Origin: Ornithodoros turicata
Lineage: Eukaryota > Arthropoda > Arachnida > Ixodida > Argasidae
Direction: 5' to 3'
Assembly (NCBI RefSeq): GCF_037126465.1
Contig: NC_088203.1
Location: 55,527,581 to 55,591,580 of the forward strand
DNA length: 64,000 bases
In this document: positions 46,832 through 55,223 of the stretch, piece after piece
How the letters are laid out: every line of letters starts with the position of its first letter
Position numbering within the stretch: position 1 is the stretch's first letter
Program-made: the position numbers and the translations under genes
Notes under the pieces: generated by a model
Databases searched by the model: none
Told to the model about the DNA's origin: nothing
The model's input: only the letters and a program-made list of their open reading frames with translations

Positions 46832-47202
46832 CAAACCCACCATGTTGCATAGCACATTTTGGTGCAGGAAAGCGAGAGCATCTACCACACTATACTGCTC
46901 CCGAGCTTTATCAGATTGGAGGAGGCATATTTGGTGACGTATTGAGGGGTTTCTTGCCCATACTGACCAAGAAGGTAGCGCCATACGTTGGAAGAAAGCT
47001 CCTTGATACTGGAAGACATATAGCCGAGGAAGTCCAGCAAGGAGCATCATTTCGAGAAGCCGTCAAGAAAGGAGTAGACCGCACAGTGCATAAAACTCGT
47101 GACGAGTTACTTCAGAGACTCACAGGGAAAGGAAGAAAACGCAAGGCCGTTAAAAAAGCTCGACCTGCGGAGAAGCGGAGGAAATCTGACTTCTTTACTT
47201 GA
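46822..47202 (+). CDS. Polinton core-type basic protein (pVI/pX-like by position)
   Basis: 126 residues. A glycine-rich amphipathic part, IGGGIFGDVLRGFLPILTKK, with VAPYVGRKLLDTGRHIAEEV, is followed by a strongly basic tail GKGRKRKAVKKARPAEKRRK. An amphipathic 'GGG...G..LRG..P' segment plus a basic C-terminus is typical of small virion proteins encoded between penton and major capsid genes in adintoviruses. A role in DNA condensation or membrane interaction is inference. The ATG overlaps the penton stop region. Confidence 0.65.
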   Translation: MYITNPPCCIAHFGAGKREHLPHYTAPELYQIGGGIFGDVLRGFLPILTKKVAPYVGRKLLDTGRHIAEEVQQGASFREAVKKGVDRTVHKTRDELLQRLTGKGRKRKAVKKARPAEKRRKSDFFT

Positions 47203-47224
47203 CAGAAAAAAAAGAAGAAAAGAA

Positions 47225-48532
47225 ATGTCTATTGCAGTAGTGCATAAAGATTCCTGTCTGTGTACTACAAACCAGCTGGAACTCTTCTCTCTTCCACCTA
47301 CAAATTTTGCTTTGGAGAAGTCTGAATACGTCGAGTTTTTCCCAGTATCTGCTCCGACATCAAGCGGAGTGATCGAGTACAATGTTCCGGGACTCGGTGG
47401 GGGCTTCTTTGATCTTCAATCCAGCTTTTTGCATATTCAGTGCAAGATCATTCGAAAGAATGGAGATCCAGCGGTAACTACAACAAGCACTTCAACAACA
47501 CCTGATGCAGTCATACCTGTCCAAGCGTTTGGTTCATCATTGTTTCAACACGTACATATCTACCTGAATTCAACCTTGGTTTCGAGTTTCGAACATTATG
47601 GCTACCGTTCCTACTTGGACATCATTACGAATGCCAACAATGTAACTCAGACACACACCCTTTCAGCAATGTTATACGAGCCAGACCCTTTAGGCACGAG
47701 TGAGGTATATGCTCCCACATCTGATTCAAAAGGAGTTTTCGCTCGTTACAAGCGAACCAAAGGATCGGCACTGTGTGACATGTACAGCCCAATCTTCAGC
47801 GACATATGTCAACAACAGAAGCTCATTCTTAACGGAACCGACATTCGAGTTGTGCTACGTCAAGCGTCGGATGATTTTCGTCTCTTGCAAGCTGATGGTG
47901 CAACAGAAAAGCACACTGTGGAATTTTCACGTATCGTGCTCTATCTCCGACGTGTTCAGTTATCGCCGAGTATACTTGTTGGTATAGAACGAAGACTTCA
48001 AACAACACCTGCAGTATACCTTCTCCGAGGACTGGAAATTAAGTACAGAACCATCGCCCCTAACCAATCTCAGGTGATATTTGACGACTTGTACAGCGAG
48101 CGAGTTCCCTCCAAGTTAACAGTATTGATGGTCAGGAGCGATGCCTACCAAGGTAGCAGACCACGAAACCCATTCAAGCTTGAGAACTTCAAACTAAAAC
48201 GAGCACTACTGGACGTTGGTGGACAACAGTACACGGATGAGTTCGACTTCCAACGAGACATCTATTCCAAAGCCTATATACACCTGCTTCACAAACTAAA
48301 ACGCAAGGATATACCAATAGCTCCAGCTGCGTATGCAAAAGAGACATTTATGCTTTATTACCATCTGACTCCAGATGCAGAAGTGAATGCTCTTTGTCCT
48401 GTTGTTCAAGCCAACGTTCGTCTGACCCTAACGTTTGCTGCCAATCTAACAGAAGCAGTTACGGTGTTGTTTGTATCCGAAACACCACGTGTGCTAGAAA
48501 TCAACAAAGACAGACGAGTGAAATTTGTCTGA
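47225..48532 (+). CDS. Polinton major capsid protein (hexon-like)
   Basis: 435 residues from ATG 47,225; the open frame extends further upstream, but this ATG starts the conserved part. The N-terminus CLCTTNQLELFSLPPTNFAL with VEFFPVSAPTSSGVIEYNVP is the conserved opening of the double jelly-roll capsid family of Polintons. Further family-like features include HVHIYLNSTLV and a C-terminal LTFAANLTEAVTVLFVSETP strand region. It would build the icosahedral capsid facets. An AATAAA lies right after the stop (48,534-48,539), in front of the protease ATG. Confidence 0.88.
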   Translation: MSIAVVHKDSCLCTTNQLELFSLPPTNFALEKSEYVEFFPVSAPTSSGVIEYNVPGLGGGFFDLQSSFLHIQCKIIRKNGDPAVTTTSTSTTPDAVIPVQAFGSSLFQHVHIYLNSTLVSSFEHYGYRSYLDIITNANNVTQTHTLSAMLYEPDPLGTSEVYAPTSDSKGVFARYKRTKGSALCDMYSPIFSDICQQQKLILNGTDIRVVLRQASDDFRLLQADGATEKHTVEFSRIVLYLRRVQLSPSILVGIERRLQTTPAVYLLRGLEIKYRTIAPNQSQVIFDDLYSERVPSKLTVLMVRSDAYQGSRPRNPFKLENFKLKRALLDVGGQQYTDEFDFQRDIYSKAYIHLLHKLKRKDIPIAPAAYAKETFMLYYHLTPDAEVNALCPVVQANVRLTLTFAANLTEAVTVLFVSETPRVLEINKDRRVKFV

Positions 48533-48541
48533 AAAATAAAC

Positions 48542-49027
48542 ATGGAGGAGTGGCAGTTCTATGCAGCATTCAGTAGACACTACTGCACCAGAGAACTGTT
48601 TCGGGGAACCTTTGCATGCAATGAAATCGCAAGACAGGAAGCCATACCCGGGATTTATGTGATTAACACAGCTCCAAGGAGCAGTAACGGTGAACACTGG
48701 ACCATGACTTATGTTTCCGGTGACAATGTGGTTACGTATTTTGATAGTTACGGCATTCAGCCCGTCTACAAAGAATTCTACCAATTCATTCATCCTACCA
48801 GGTCATTTTACTATAACAAGAAAAGACTTCAGGGCTATGGATCAGCTACATGTGGCCTCTACTGCCTGTATGTAGGCAGCATGCTCGCTTGTGGATTCTC
48901 GCTCCGAGAGTGCACTCAGAGATTTTCGTCAACGAACTTCACACTGAACGACAAGCTGGTACCCGTCCTTGTACGGAAGCAATTCCCAAGAAAGACAGAC
49001 AACATGTCATGTTGCAGTGTACTTTGA
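48542..49027 (+). CDS. Adenain-type cysteine protease
   Basis: 161 residues from ATG 48,542. The catalytic residues are readable: His52 in NGEHWTM, Asp68 in TYFDSYG, Gln97 in LQGYGS and Cys104 in ATCGLYC. The seven-residue Gln-Cys spacing matches adenoviral proteases. Function by family: maturation cleavage of capsid and core proteins. It is the last gene of the plus-strand capsid block and faces PolB tail to tail. Confidence 0.88.
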   Translation: MEEWQFYAAFSRHYCTRELFRGTFACNEIARQEAIPGIYVINTAPRSSNGEHWTMTYVSGDNVVTYFDSYGIQPVYKEFYQFIHPTRSFYYNKKRLQGYGSATCGLYCLYVGSMLACGFSLRECTQRFSSTNFTLNDKLVPVLVRKQFPRKTDNMSCCSVL

Positions 49028-49140
49028 CACAATAAAATTGTATTTATTTCCATGTCGTTACAGGCACAATCTTATATATATAAAAAAAACAGCATTACAA
49101 CAACAACAGCCAGGTAGGGCAACATATGCATAAAAACTGT
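49028..49140. terminator. Convergent overlapping polyadenylation signals
   Basis: AATAAA on the plus strand (49,031-49,036) follows the protease gene. TTTATT (49,043-49,048), i.e. AATAAA on the minus strand, serves PolB from the other side. The two signals are only six bases apart, a compact bidirectional 3' end typical of small DNA virus genomes. Confidence 0.65.
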
Positions 49141-52100
49141 CTACATCTTTCCATTGGATGCGTACCCAAAGGGTAACGTGTGGATACCATCCTCACAAAT
49201 GAAACGCTTTGTGTCTAGGGGATTTAAAGCTACTTTCGTAACACATACACTTTTATTTATATTTTCCTTGCGCACAATGAGGTTCTGACAAACTTTGTAC
49301 ACTTCACCAAGCTTAAGAGAGTCTATGTACATTGAATAATGCAACTTCTGGGCTTCACATTGTTTCACCCCCTTAGCACGATTGTATCGTCTTTTACTAT
49401 GGAGGTCTAGTGCATAGAGCTTTGGTTTCAGGCAACAGAACCCTAGGATGTGGTCGTGGGGCATTTCGTTCTTAAATTTTCCTAGCACCATCTTGTTTTT
49501 CGTAGAATACATCGAGTCATCGCAAGAATGACCAGATGTATCAAGGTGGGTATCGGCGAGCTCCGCAAGGGCCTTCTCATCGCTCAGCATCACGATATAA
49601 GAATCTGTGTCCATATACAAGAGCCTTGTGTCCGGGGCTACCCGAAGCAAGTTGTTATAATAAAAGTCATACATCATGACTTTAGACAGCTCGAGAATAG
49701 TGAACCCCAGGTACAGAGGCTGTCGCATACGGACTATCGATTGAGCGAACTGAAACAAGACTACGTTAGAGCTTAGAGCCCTGAATTGTTTGAGGTTCGG
49801 TTTACGCAAGAATCTCAACACTTGCTCCTCGGAAGTTGCTAAGCGACAGTCGACGAACTTTCGTACATTCATACATGTTTTCCCATATACGGAGTTAATT
49901 AAACACTTGTACAGGTTACGTTCGAAGGTATTGGTTGCCTGCTTGCGTAGTTCATGATGGAAGTCAACATAGGATCGCAGGAATGGTTTTTGTTTGAACC
50001 TGAGCACCCGGTGAATTTTCTCGAGCCGAAGACCCAACTGTAGGTACAACTTTAGACTGCGATAATGAAGAAAATACTTCTTCTTGTCAAGCAATGTAAG
50101 GAGTAATTTCGGTTCTATATCATGCTGTGGGAGGTTAAATTTTTTCATCAGGTCTTTCTGATAATCCGAAAGCAACTCATACGGGACGCTCATTTTTTCG
50201 GGCGCGAGCGGTAAATCTTTATGTCGTTCGTGGAGCTCTTGTACGTAGGCCAGGTCTACCTCTAAAAAATAACCAACGTCTGCATAATCTGCAACAAGGG
50301 TTACATCTAAACCTGCAACCTCTTCGGGTGACAGCCATTCAAAGTCTCCGAATGGGAGTGGTTCACGCATCACTGTGCCATAGAGTCCATTTATGTCCAT
50401 GTAATGAATTATGGTCTTTGGTTTTTCGGGATCGTACTGATCTGTCCCTGGGACATTTGCAGTGGCCATTCGCGTTGAACACTGGGTCATACCACCACGC
50501 AGGCCCCGTTCAATTAACAGATAGGCATCGGGATCGTGGATTAAATCCAGATTAATCCGGCTCATTTTTAGTGCGCAAGACATGCTTAGTCCCGGGAGTG
50601 ACACGAAATGAAGTGGTTCAATTTTGTGTGTCTCCAACGCCCATATTCGGAAGTTTTGAAACACGTCTGCCAGAAGCAATGCGTCCGTCAGAAGGTACAA
50701 ATCCGAGTACTCGCCCAGGCTCTTCAGTTGAAATTTTTCAAACACATTTTGCGCATGGCGGTAATCTTCCTCGCTCACTTCTGATCCGTTCAGTTGGTTA
50801 AAGAACTGGTCACGTGATGGCAAACAGGGCTCGTCGTAACGTTCAAAAGAGGTAACGTAGTTATAACAGAAAACCCCTTTACGTACAACCAACCTGAAGT
50901 AGTCCTCCTCTGCGAAAAACTGACGCAGACACCTGAAGTTAGATTCACCTTTGTCACATAGATTTTTCGTCAATGTGTCGAGACTAGCATTGAGAAAGCT
51001 TAACGAGTCTATGAAGCGGAACACACCAATGTCTATAGCCTTAAACTTTTGACAACTGGAGGCTATCACTCTGATGTCTGTCTTCCGAAGCAGGTGCAGA
51101 TGAGCTACTATGAATCCGAGGTCATAATTGGCATTATGTGCAATGATGGGCACTTTCCGTGGTATCCGCAGTTTCAGATTACATCCCTGACACAATGATT
51201 GGCGAAATTCTCCACTTACGTGATCATGGTCTCGCACTTTCTGCTTCTTAGTGAATGGTTCTTTACAGATGTTACAGTGAGTGGCTTCAGAATGTTCGAG
51301 CTCGTCTCCTGGGGTCATTTGCAAGGGCACAGTCTCGTGCAACATCGCATACAGCTCATCATGCAAATTATGCAATAGTTCCATGAAAACGGAAACGCAG
51401 TCTGCACCACGGTAAATATGTTTCTTCAAGACATACGAATCGCACGAGCGTATGACGAGGAGACAGAAGGATGAAGGGATGTGTTCCTCGTAGACATTCC
51501 CGCCTCCCGAACACGGTGATAGTACACTCTCAAAGTCGTATACACAGTAGAAGGGAACTTCCGACATCAAATGCTCTCCGGCAAACGACAGTGTCTCACC
51601 CTTCTTTGGAAAAATAGTCTTGGACACTTTTTGTTGTTTACACATTAGTAGATGATCGGCGAGTACACCCGGGGTGGTGAAACCCATCGTACACCGTTTG
51701 CAGTGAAAATAACCAGGTGGTGTGAACAAAGCATTGAAATTAGTAATGAGTACAAAATGGAAGTCAATCAGCAGTAGGTCGACATGCTTCTTGCACTGGT
51801 CGTCAACAACCTTAATCGGGTAAACATATTTTTCATCTTTGTCATAACCGTACACGTTAATGCTCACATCGTTCTGCTTCTCAAACATTTCTACATCTTT
51901 CGGGAACACTACAGGAAACGTCTCTGGAAATACATATTGAGACAGGTATGACCTGTAGGATGAAGCTCTGCGTCTGTAAGAACCCTTTGCAGGATGTAGA
52001 CCGGCAAGTACGCAAAATGCGAAACACATGTTCTGTTCACTATCCTCGTGAAGGTCGACACTCAGAAGACACCGACACTTTTTTTTCAATTCGTTTGGCA

Positions 52101-52635
52101 ATTCAAAGTCGGTACAACCAATGAGCTGTGGTGCGAGACGACCGACATGAAGAATGCAGGCGTGAATTCGAAATAAGAAAAATCCCGACCCTTGCATTTC
52201 AAGCTTTTCTAAATTGTTGGTGACTTCAGTGCCTACTTCAATGACAGCACGTTCTACGTCTCGTTCCGACCACAGCGTATGCACACTCGAAGGAATAAAT
52301 TGAGTGACAAATATGATCTCATCCTCAGGCGTATGTCGACCGAGTTCCGCCTTCAGCAAAACATAAAAGCGTAACGGAAATCCGAAATGTCGAAGTACAC
52401 CGGCAAGGTAGCGTCCGTTTTCATGAAAGAATGTGCTGACATCCTGCCCGTCGTCGTCTCTGTCATGTAGATGAAGCTCATAGCGGTTGGTATAGTTGCG
52501 GAGCGTACAGAGTGTCTCACAAAATGGGATACAGGGTGTTGCAAGGTTATGAACGTTAGCCAGATGAACTTGAAGTCCCAGTGCTGTTGTGTAGTGCTGC
52601 CGATCGGCCGGAGGACAAAGGTGGCATGTCACCAT
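49141..52635 (-). CDS. Family B DNA polymerase, protein-primed type (PolB)
   Basis: 1164 residues from ATG 52,635. N-terminal Cys/His fingers are CHLCPPADRQHYTTALGLQV and CKRCTMGFTTPGVLADH (about residue 310). The exonuclease domain has VYDFESV at about 366, AHNANYDLG at about 502 and YLLTDALLLAD at about 652. Between the first two exonuclease motifs is a Cys-rich CNICKEPF...RDHDHVSGEF...C..CN element (about 453-490), as in other Polinton polymerases. Polymerase motifs are DINGLYG (about 747), KCLINSVYGK (about 915) and YMDTDSY (about 1007). Expected to replicate the element from its inverted-repeat ends. No stop or shift. Neighbouring minus-strand gene at 52,650 is 14 bases upstream. Confidence 0.93.
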   Translation of the reverse strand: MVTCHLCPPADRQHYTTALGLQVHLANVHNLATPCIPFCETLCTLRNYTNRYELHLHDRDDDGQDVSTFFHENGRYLAGVLRHFGFPLRFYVLLKAELGRHTPEDEIIFVTQFIPSSVHTLWSERDVERAVIEVGTEVTNNLEKLEMQGSGFFLFRIHACILHVGRLAPQLIGCTDFELPNELKKKCRCLLSVDLHEDSEQNMCFAFCVLAGLHPAKGSYRRRASSYRSYLSQYVFPETFPVVFPKDVEMFEKQNDVSINVYGYDKDEKYVYPIKVVDDQCKKHVDLLLIDFHFVLITNFNALFTPPGYFHCKRCTMGFTTPGVLADHLLMCKQQKVSKTIFPKKGETLSFAGEHLMSEVPFYCVYDFESVLSPCSGGGNVYEEHIPSSFCLLVIRSCDSYVLKKHIYRGADCVSVFMELLHNLHDELYAMLHETVPLQMTPGDELEHSEATHCNICKEPFTKKQKVRDHDHVSGEFRQSLCQGCNLKLRIPRKVPIIAHNANYDLGFIVAHLHLLRKTDIRVIASSCQKFKAIDIGVFRFIDSLSFLNASLDTLTKNLCDKGESNFRCLRQFFAEEDYFRLVVRKGVFCYNYVTSFERYDEPCLPSRDQFFNQLNGSEVSEEDYRHAQNVFEKFQLKSLGEYSDLYLLTDALLLADVFQNFRIWALETHKIEPLHFVSLPGLSMSCALKMSRINLDLIHDPDAYLLIERGLRGGMTQCSTRMATANVPGTDQYDPEKPKTIIHYMDINGLYGTVMREPLPFGDFEWLSPEEVAGLDVTLVADYADVGYFLEVDLAYVQELHERHKDLPLAPEKMSVPYELLSDYQKDLMKKFNLPQHDIEPKLLLTLLDKKKYFLHYRSLKLYLQLGLRLEKIHRVLRFKQKPFLRSYVDFHHELRKQATNTFERNLYKCLINSVYGKTCMNVRKFVDCRLATSEEQVLRFLRKPNLKQFRALSSNVVLFQFAQSIVRMRQPLYLGFTILELSKVMMYDFYYNNLLRVAPDTRLLYMDTDSYIVMLSDEKALAELADTHLDTSGHSCDDSMYSTKNKMVLGKFKNEMPHDHILGFCCLKPKLYALDLHSKRRYNRAKGVKQCEAQKLHYSMYIDSLKLGEVYKVCQNLIVRKENINKSVCVTKVALNPLDTKRFICEDGIHTLPFGYASNGKM

Positions 52636-52649
52636 TTCTTTTTATTTTT

Positions 52650-52976
52650 TTACTCGGATTGACCGAACACGATGTCTGGCGAAAGAAGACGTTTCCCGTC
52701 TTTTCCAACTCGCTCTTTCTTCTCCATCCAGAGTCCGCTCGTGTTCCTCATGTCTTCGATGTCTTGAGTGCTTAGTTTATGAAACCGAGCTGGAAGGAAC
52801 ACCTTTACGTGCTCGTGATCCTTCATAATTTCTACGTAGACCGCCTCGCCATACCTCGTTTCAATTTTGTTAACATCAACCACATCATACTTGATGTTTT
52901 TAGGAATTGTCGCCATTTTTTGAAACTCTCCACATTTCTTTAACTTGTCAAGTTTATGCAAGATCGACGAAGACAT
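52650..52976 (-). CDS. Small conserved Polinton protein upstream of PolB
   Basis: 108 residues from ATG 52,976 (MSSSILHKL). The middle reads IPKNIKYDVVDVNKIETRYG followed by VKVFLPARFHKLSTQDIEDM. The pattern 'Y.V.DV..I.T.YG......L......VFLP.RF..L...DI' recurs in small proteins near PolB in similar elements and suggests a compact beta-barrel. A single-strand DNA-binding (OB-fold) role is my hypothesis, not shown. It ends 14 bases before the PolB ATG, so both may share a transcript. Confidence 0.6.
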   Translation of the reverse strand: MSSSILHKLDKLKKCGEFQKMATIPKNIKYDVVDVNKIETRYGEAVYVEIMKDHEHVKVFLPARFHKLSTQDIEDMRNTSGLWMEKKERVGKDGKRLLSPDIVFGQSE

Positions 52977-53323
52977 GATGCTTACTTGTACACTGATGCA
53001 ATGATGACGACGATGATCCTTCGGACACGTTGGACCGACTGAAAACAAAAGGAGCACATGTTAGAACACTGCAAAATATTTCATCATTCTGAACACCATA
53101 CCTCCTCAGAAGGAGGTTCGAGAGTGAAGGAGCTGAGCGTCAGACAGTTCTTATATAAGAAGTTGCCAGCATGGCAACCTTGAGGAGTCTTCTTTTTTTT
53201 TACATCGTCAACTCTGCAGTCGAACCTACCTTTGCAGTTTGCTTTTTTTCCCTGCAGTTTGCAAGCACGGACTTGTTTATCTAACGAAACGTATCTTGAC
53301 CAGACTTCATTCCCTTGCACGAA
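52977..53323. promoter_or_regulatory. Divergent promoter region with possible leader intron
   Basis: CTTATATAAG at 53,150-53,159 reads as a TATA box on both strands. It lies between the minus-strand PolB block and the plus-strand ATPase block. On the minus strand, a donor GAG|GTATGG near 53,102 and an acceptor TTTTGTTTTCAG near 53,041 would remove a 60-base intron from the 5' leader of the PolB-side transcript. The 78-codon open frame on the minus strand here (53,084-53,320) has no ATG and I do not treat it as a gene. Confidence 0.45.
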
Positions 53324-53947
53324 ATGACAGTGATAGCACCTTTTAGGTTCGTGACGCCTGCCTCGGTGTCAATTTCAGGGGCTAGTCAAAGTGGGAAATC
53401 CACCTTCGTGGCACGACTAATTAAACACAGAGCTGTCCTCTTTGACAAACCGTTCAAGCAAATATGGTATATCTATCTTTATAAGCAGCCGGTATTCGAT
53501 ACTCTTCCTGAAGTAAATTTCAGTCAAGACATCCCTGCAGATCCGGAGAATTATAGCCACTCATTATTTATATTTGACGACTGTTTAGCCGACCGGCAAA
53601 GACTCAAAGAAATCTGCAAATTTTATATCGCTGGGTGTCACCACCTGTCAATCACGGCTGTGTTCATCTCGCAATACCTGTTCGTCAACGACCCTTTGTA
53701 TCGCACAATACAATTCAATAGCACGGCTCTCGTTTTATTTCGTTCACCACGCACTACAGACCAGCTGCGTATGCTGTCCAGGCAGATTTTCGGGCGAAAT
53801 GATTTGTTGCCCACGATATATAAAGATGCCTGTCAGAAACCATACTCATACTTAGTTATCGACTTGTCTCAACAGAGCAACGATCACTATAAGGTGTGGA
53901 CCAACATTTTCCCGGATGATCACAGACAGATCGTATACAGGTCATGA
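53324..53947 (+). CDS. FtsK/HerA-type packaging ATPase
   Basis: 207 residues from ATG 53,324. The Walker A motif is GASQSGKST at residues 19-27, Walker B is LFIFDD at 81-86, and a downstream ISQYLF segment resembles the sensor region of A32-like viral ATPases. Expected to pump genomic DNA into preformed capsids. ATGA overlap with the next gene. Confidence 0.9.
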   Translation: MTVIAPFRFVTPASVSISGASQSGKSTFVARLIKHRAVLFDKPFKQIWYIYLYKQPVFDTLPEVNFSQDIPADPENYSHSLFIFDDCLADRQRLKEICKFYIAGCHHLSITAVFISQYLFVNDPLYRTIQFNSTALVLFRSPRTTDQLRMLSRQIFGRNDLLPTIYKDACQKPYSYLVIDLSQQSNDHYKVWTNIFPDDHRQIVYRS

Positions 53948-54300
53948 AAAGGCTTAACAAACACATTCGTTTCCTTCGTATGATCGCTGAAGCAAAGACA
54001 GGGGAAGATCGTTACAACCTGATTCAACATGCCAGCAGGGAACAGCTACGAACAATCAGGGAGATTTGTATGAACCTCTGCAAAGGAAACATCGACGTAC
54101 CGGCGAAAGTTAAAAAGCAATTGCAGCCTTTTGCAACACCCATTAGGACACTGGCTTCCAGGCAAGACCGTGCAGATGTGAAGAAAGTTAAACGGATTCT
54201 TCATCAGTCCGGCGGGTTTTTGCAATTTTTGTTGCCCCCCTTGTTAGGTCTCGTTTCAAGTTTAGCGGGCAAAAGCATCGCAAAAGCAATCGGCATTTAA
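53944..54300 (+). CDS. Small Polinton protein with hydrophobic C-terminus
   Basis: 118 residues, starting at the ATGA overlap with the ATPase. A basic helical N-terminus (KRLNKHIRFLRMIAEAK, LRTIREICMNLCKGNI) is followed by KKVKRILHQSG and a hydrophobic GGFLQFLLPPLLGLVSSLAG tail. The 'QSGGFL..LLPPL' ending recurs in similar elements. A membrane-active virion protein is plausible but unproven. Confidence 0.65.
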   Translation: MKRLNKHIRFLRMIAEAKTGEDRYNLIQHASREQLRTIREICMNLCKGNIDVPAKVKKQLQPFATPIRTLASRQDRADVKKVKRILHQSGGFLQFLLPPLLGLVSSLAGKSIAKAIGI

Positions 54301-54303
54301 ATA

Positions 54304-54915
54304 ATGCAGAAATACGAGCTTGTTCCCTATCGGGAAAGCACTATTCCGTCGATATTGAATAAACAGGAGCCTGATGATATCAAGGCCAAGGAGATCATCC
54401 AGTACTTGCACAAGCTATTGCATCCTCCCGCGAACACATTAAGACAGCCTAGTGCAGCAGGTGAGGAGACAAATCATGTGGCATCGACAAGAGAGCAGAC
54501 AGAGATTCAAGCGGACGAGGAGGAAGATGCCATCGTTAATTTTATGAGCAGCGGCTACAAGATGAGAGCAAGCCAATTACTGCGTTTACTAAAACCCGTG
54601 CTCGGCTGGAATAATAAAACGTTTGAGCTCATTGTCAATGGTGAACAAATACCAAATACCAACGTTGTAGACGTTGTTTATTATTTGGTCACAAGAGCGC
54701 GAAATGTGTGGCGACCCGCGTATCTCGAGAGGATCCTACCACTATTGGTCAAGCTAAATATACCGACACTTATCGTACATCCATCTCGACTTGAAAAGGA
54801 GACTGCAGAGCCATCAGCCGGTAGTCCTACGTTCACACCTGAGACACCTCGTCGACGCATTTCTCCGGTTATCACAAGAGCGGCTAAGAGACTTCGAGAA
54901 TGGAACCGGTATTGA
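54304..54915 (+). CDS. Polinton protein of unknown function, copy 1 of a shared domain
   Basis: 203 residues. Starts MQKYELVPYRE. The middle is acidic (QADEEEDAIVNFM). A conserved-looking block, MRASQLLRLLKPVLGWNNKT followed by FELIVNGEQIPNTNVVDVVY, resembles a block in the next gene. The C-terminus is Pro/Arg-rich (TPETPRRRISPVITRAAKRL). Function unknown; its place in the packaging/integration block suggests a structural or DNA-associated protein. Overlaps the next gene by 16 bases. Confidence 0.65.
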   Translation: MQKYELVPYRESTIPSILNKQEPDDIKAKEIIQYLHKLLHPPANTLRQPSAAGEETNHVASTREQTEIQADEEEDAIVNFMSSGYKMRASQLLRLLKPVLGWNNKTFELIVNGEQIPNTNVVDVVYYLVTRARNVWRPAYLERILPLLVKLNIPTLIVHPSRLEKETAEPSAGSPTFTPETPRRRISPVITRAAKRLREWNRY

Positions 54916-55223
54916 GCACGTTGGAAACGCAACAGGAACACTGTGGTTACCTTCGGGACGAAAACATTCTGGCGCATTTTCCCGCACGACACAGGAAGAA
55001 GGCCCTCGCCATTCTGCAGATGCTAAAGACCGTATTTGCGATAGATGAAGAGGGAAGGATTATCTGTCATTCTCGCGTTGTTCCAAGTAGTTCCGTCATC
55101 GAGCTTATAAAATACGAACTGCACAATCGATCGCCCTCTTGGTACAAAGGTGACGTGGCAGCCGTTATAAATGCCTACTTGTCATTCGACGGACTTCGTG
55201 TTCGTGGAAGAAAATTGTGCTAA
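54900..55223 (+). CDS. Polinton protein of unknown function, copy 2 of a shared domain
   Basis: 107 residues from ATG 54,900. The block RKKALAILQMLKTVFAIDEE followed by GRIICHSRVVPSSSVIELIK matches the previous protein in hydrophobic spacing: 'A..LL..LK......G.I...G..VP.S.V.ELI'. The remainder (SPSWYKGDVAAVINAYLSFD) has no recognised domain. Its stop and the integrase start share a base (TAATG). Confidence 0.6.
   Translation: MEPVLSTLETQQEHCGYLRDENILAHFPARHRKKALAILQMLKTVFAIDEEGRIICHSRVVPSSSVIELIKYELHNRSPSWYKGDVAAVINAYLSFDGLRVRGRKLC

Noticed and set aside
53084..53320. 78-codon minus-strand frame between the Polinton blocks
   Set aside because: Opens with GTG, has no ATG or conserved motif, and overlaps the TATA box and putative leader intron.
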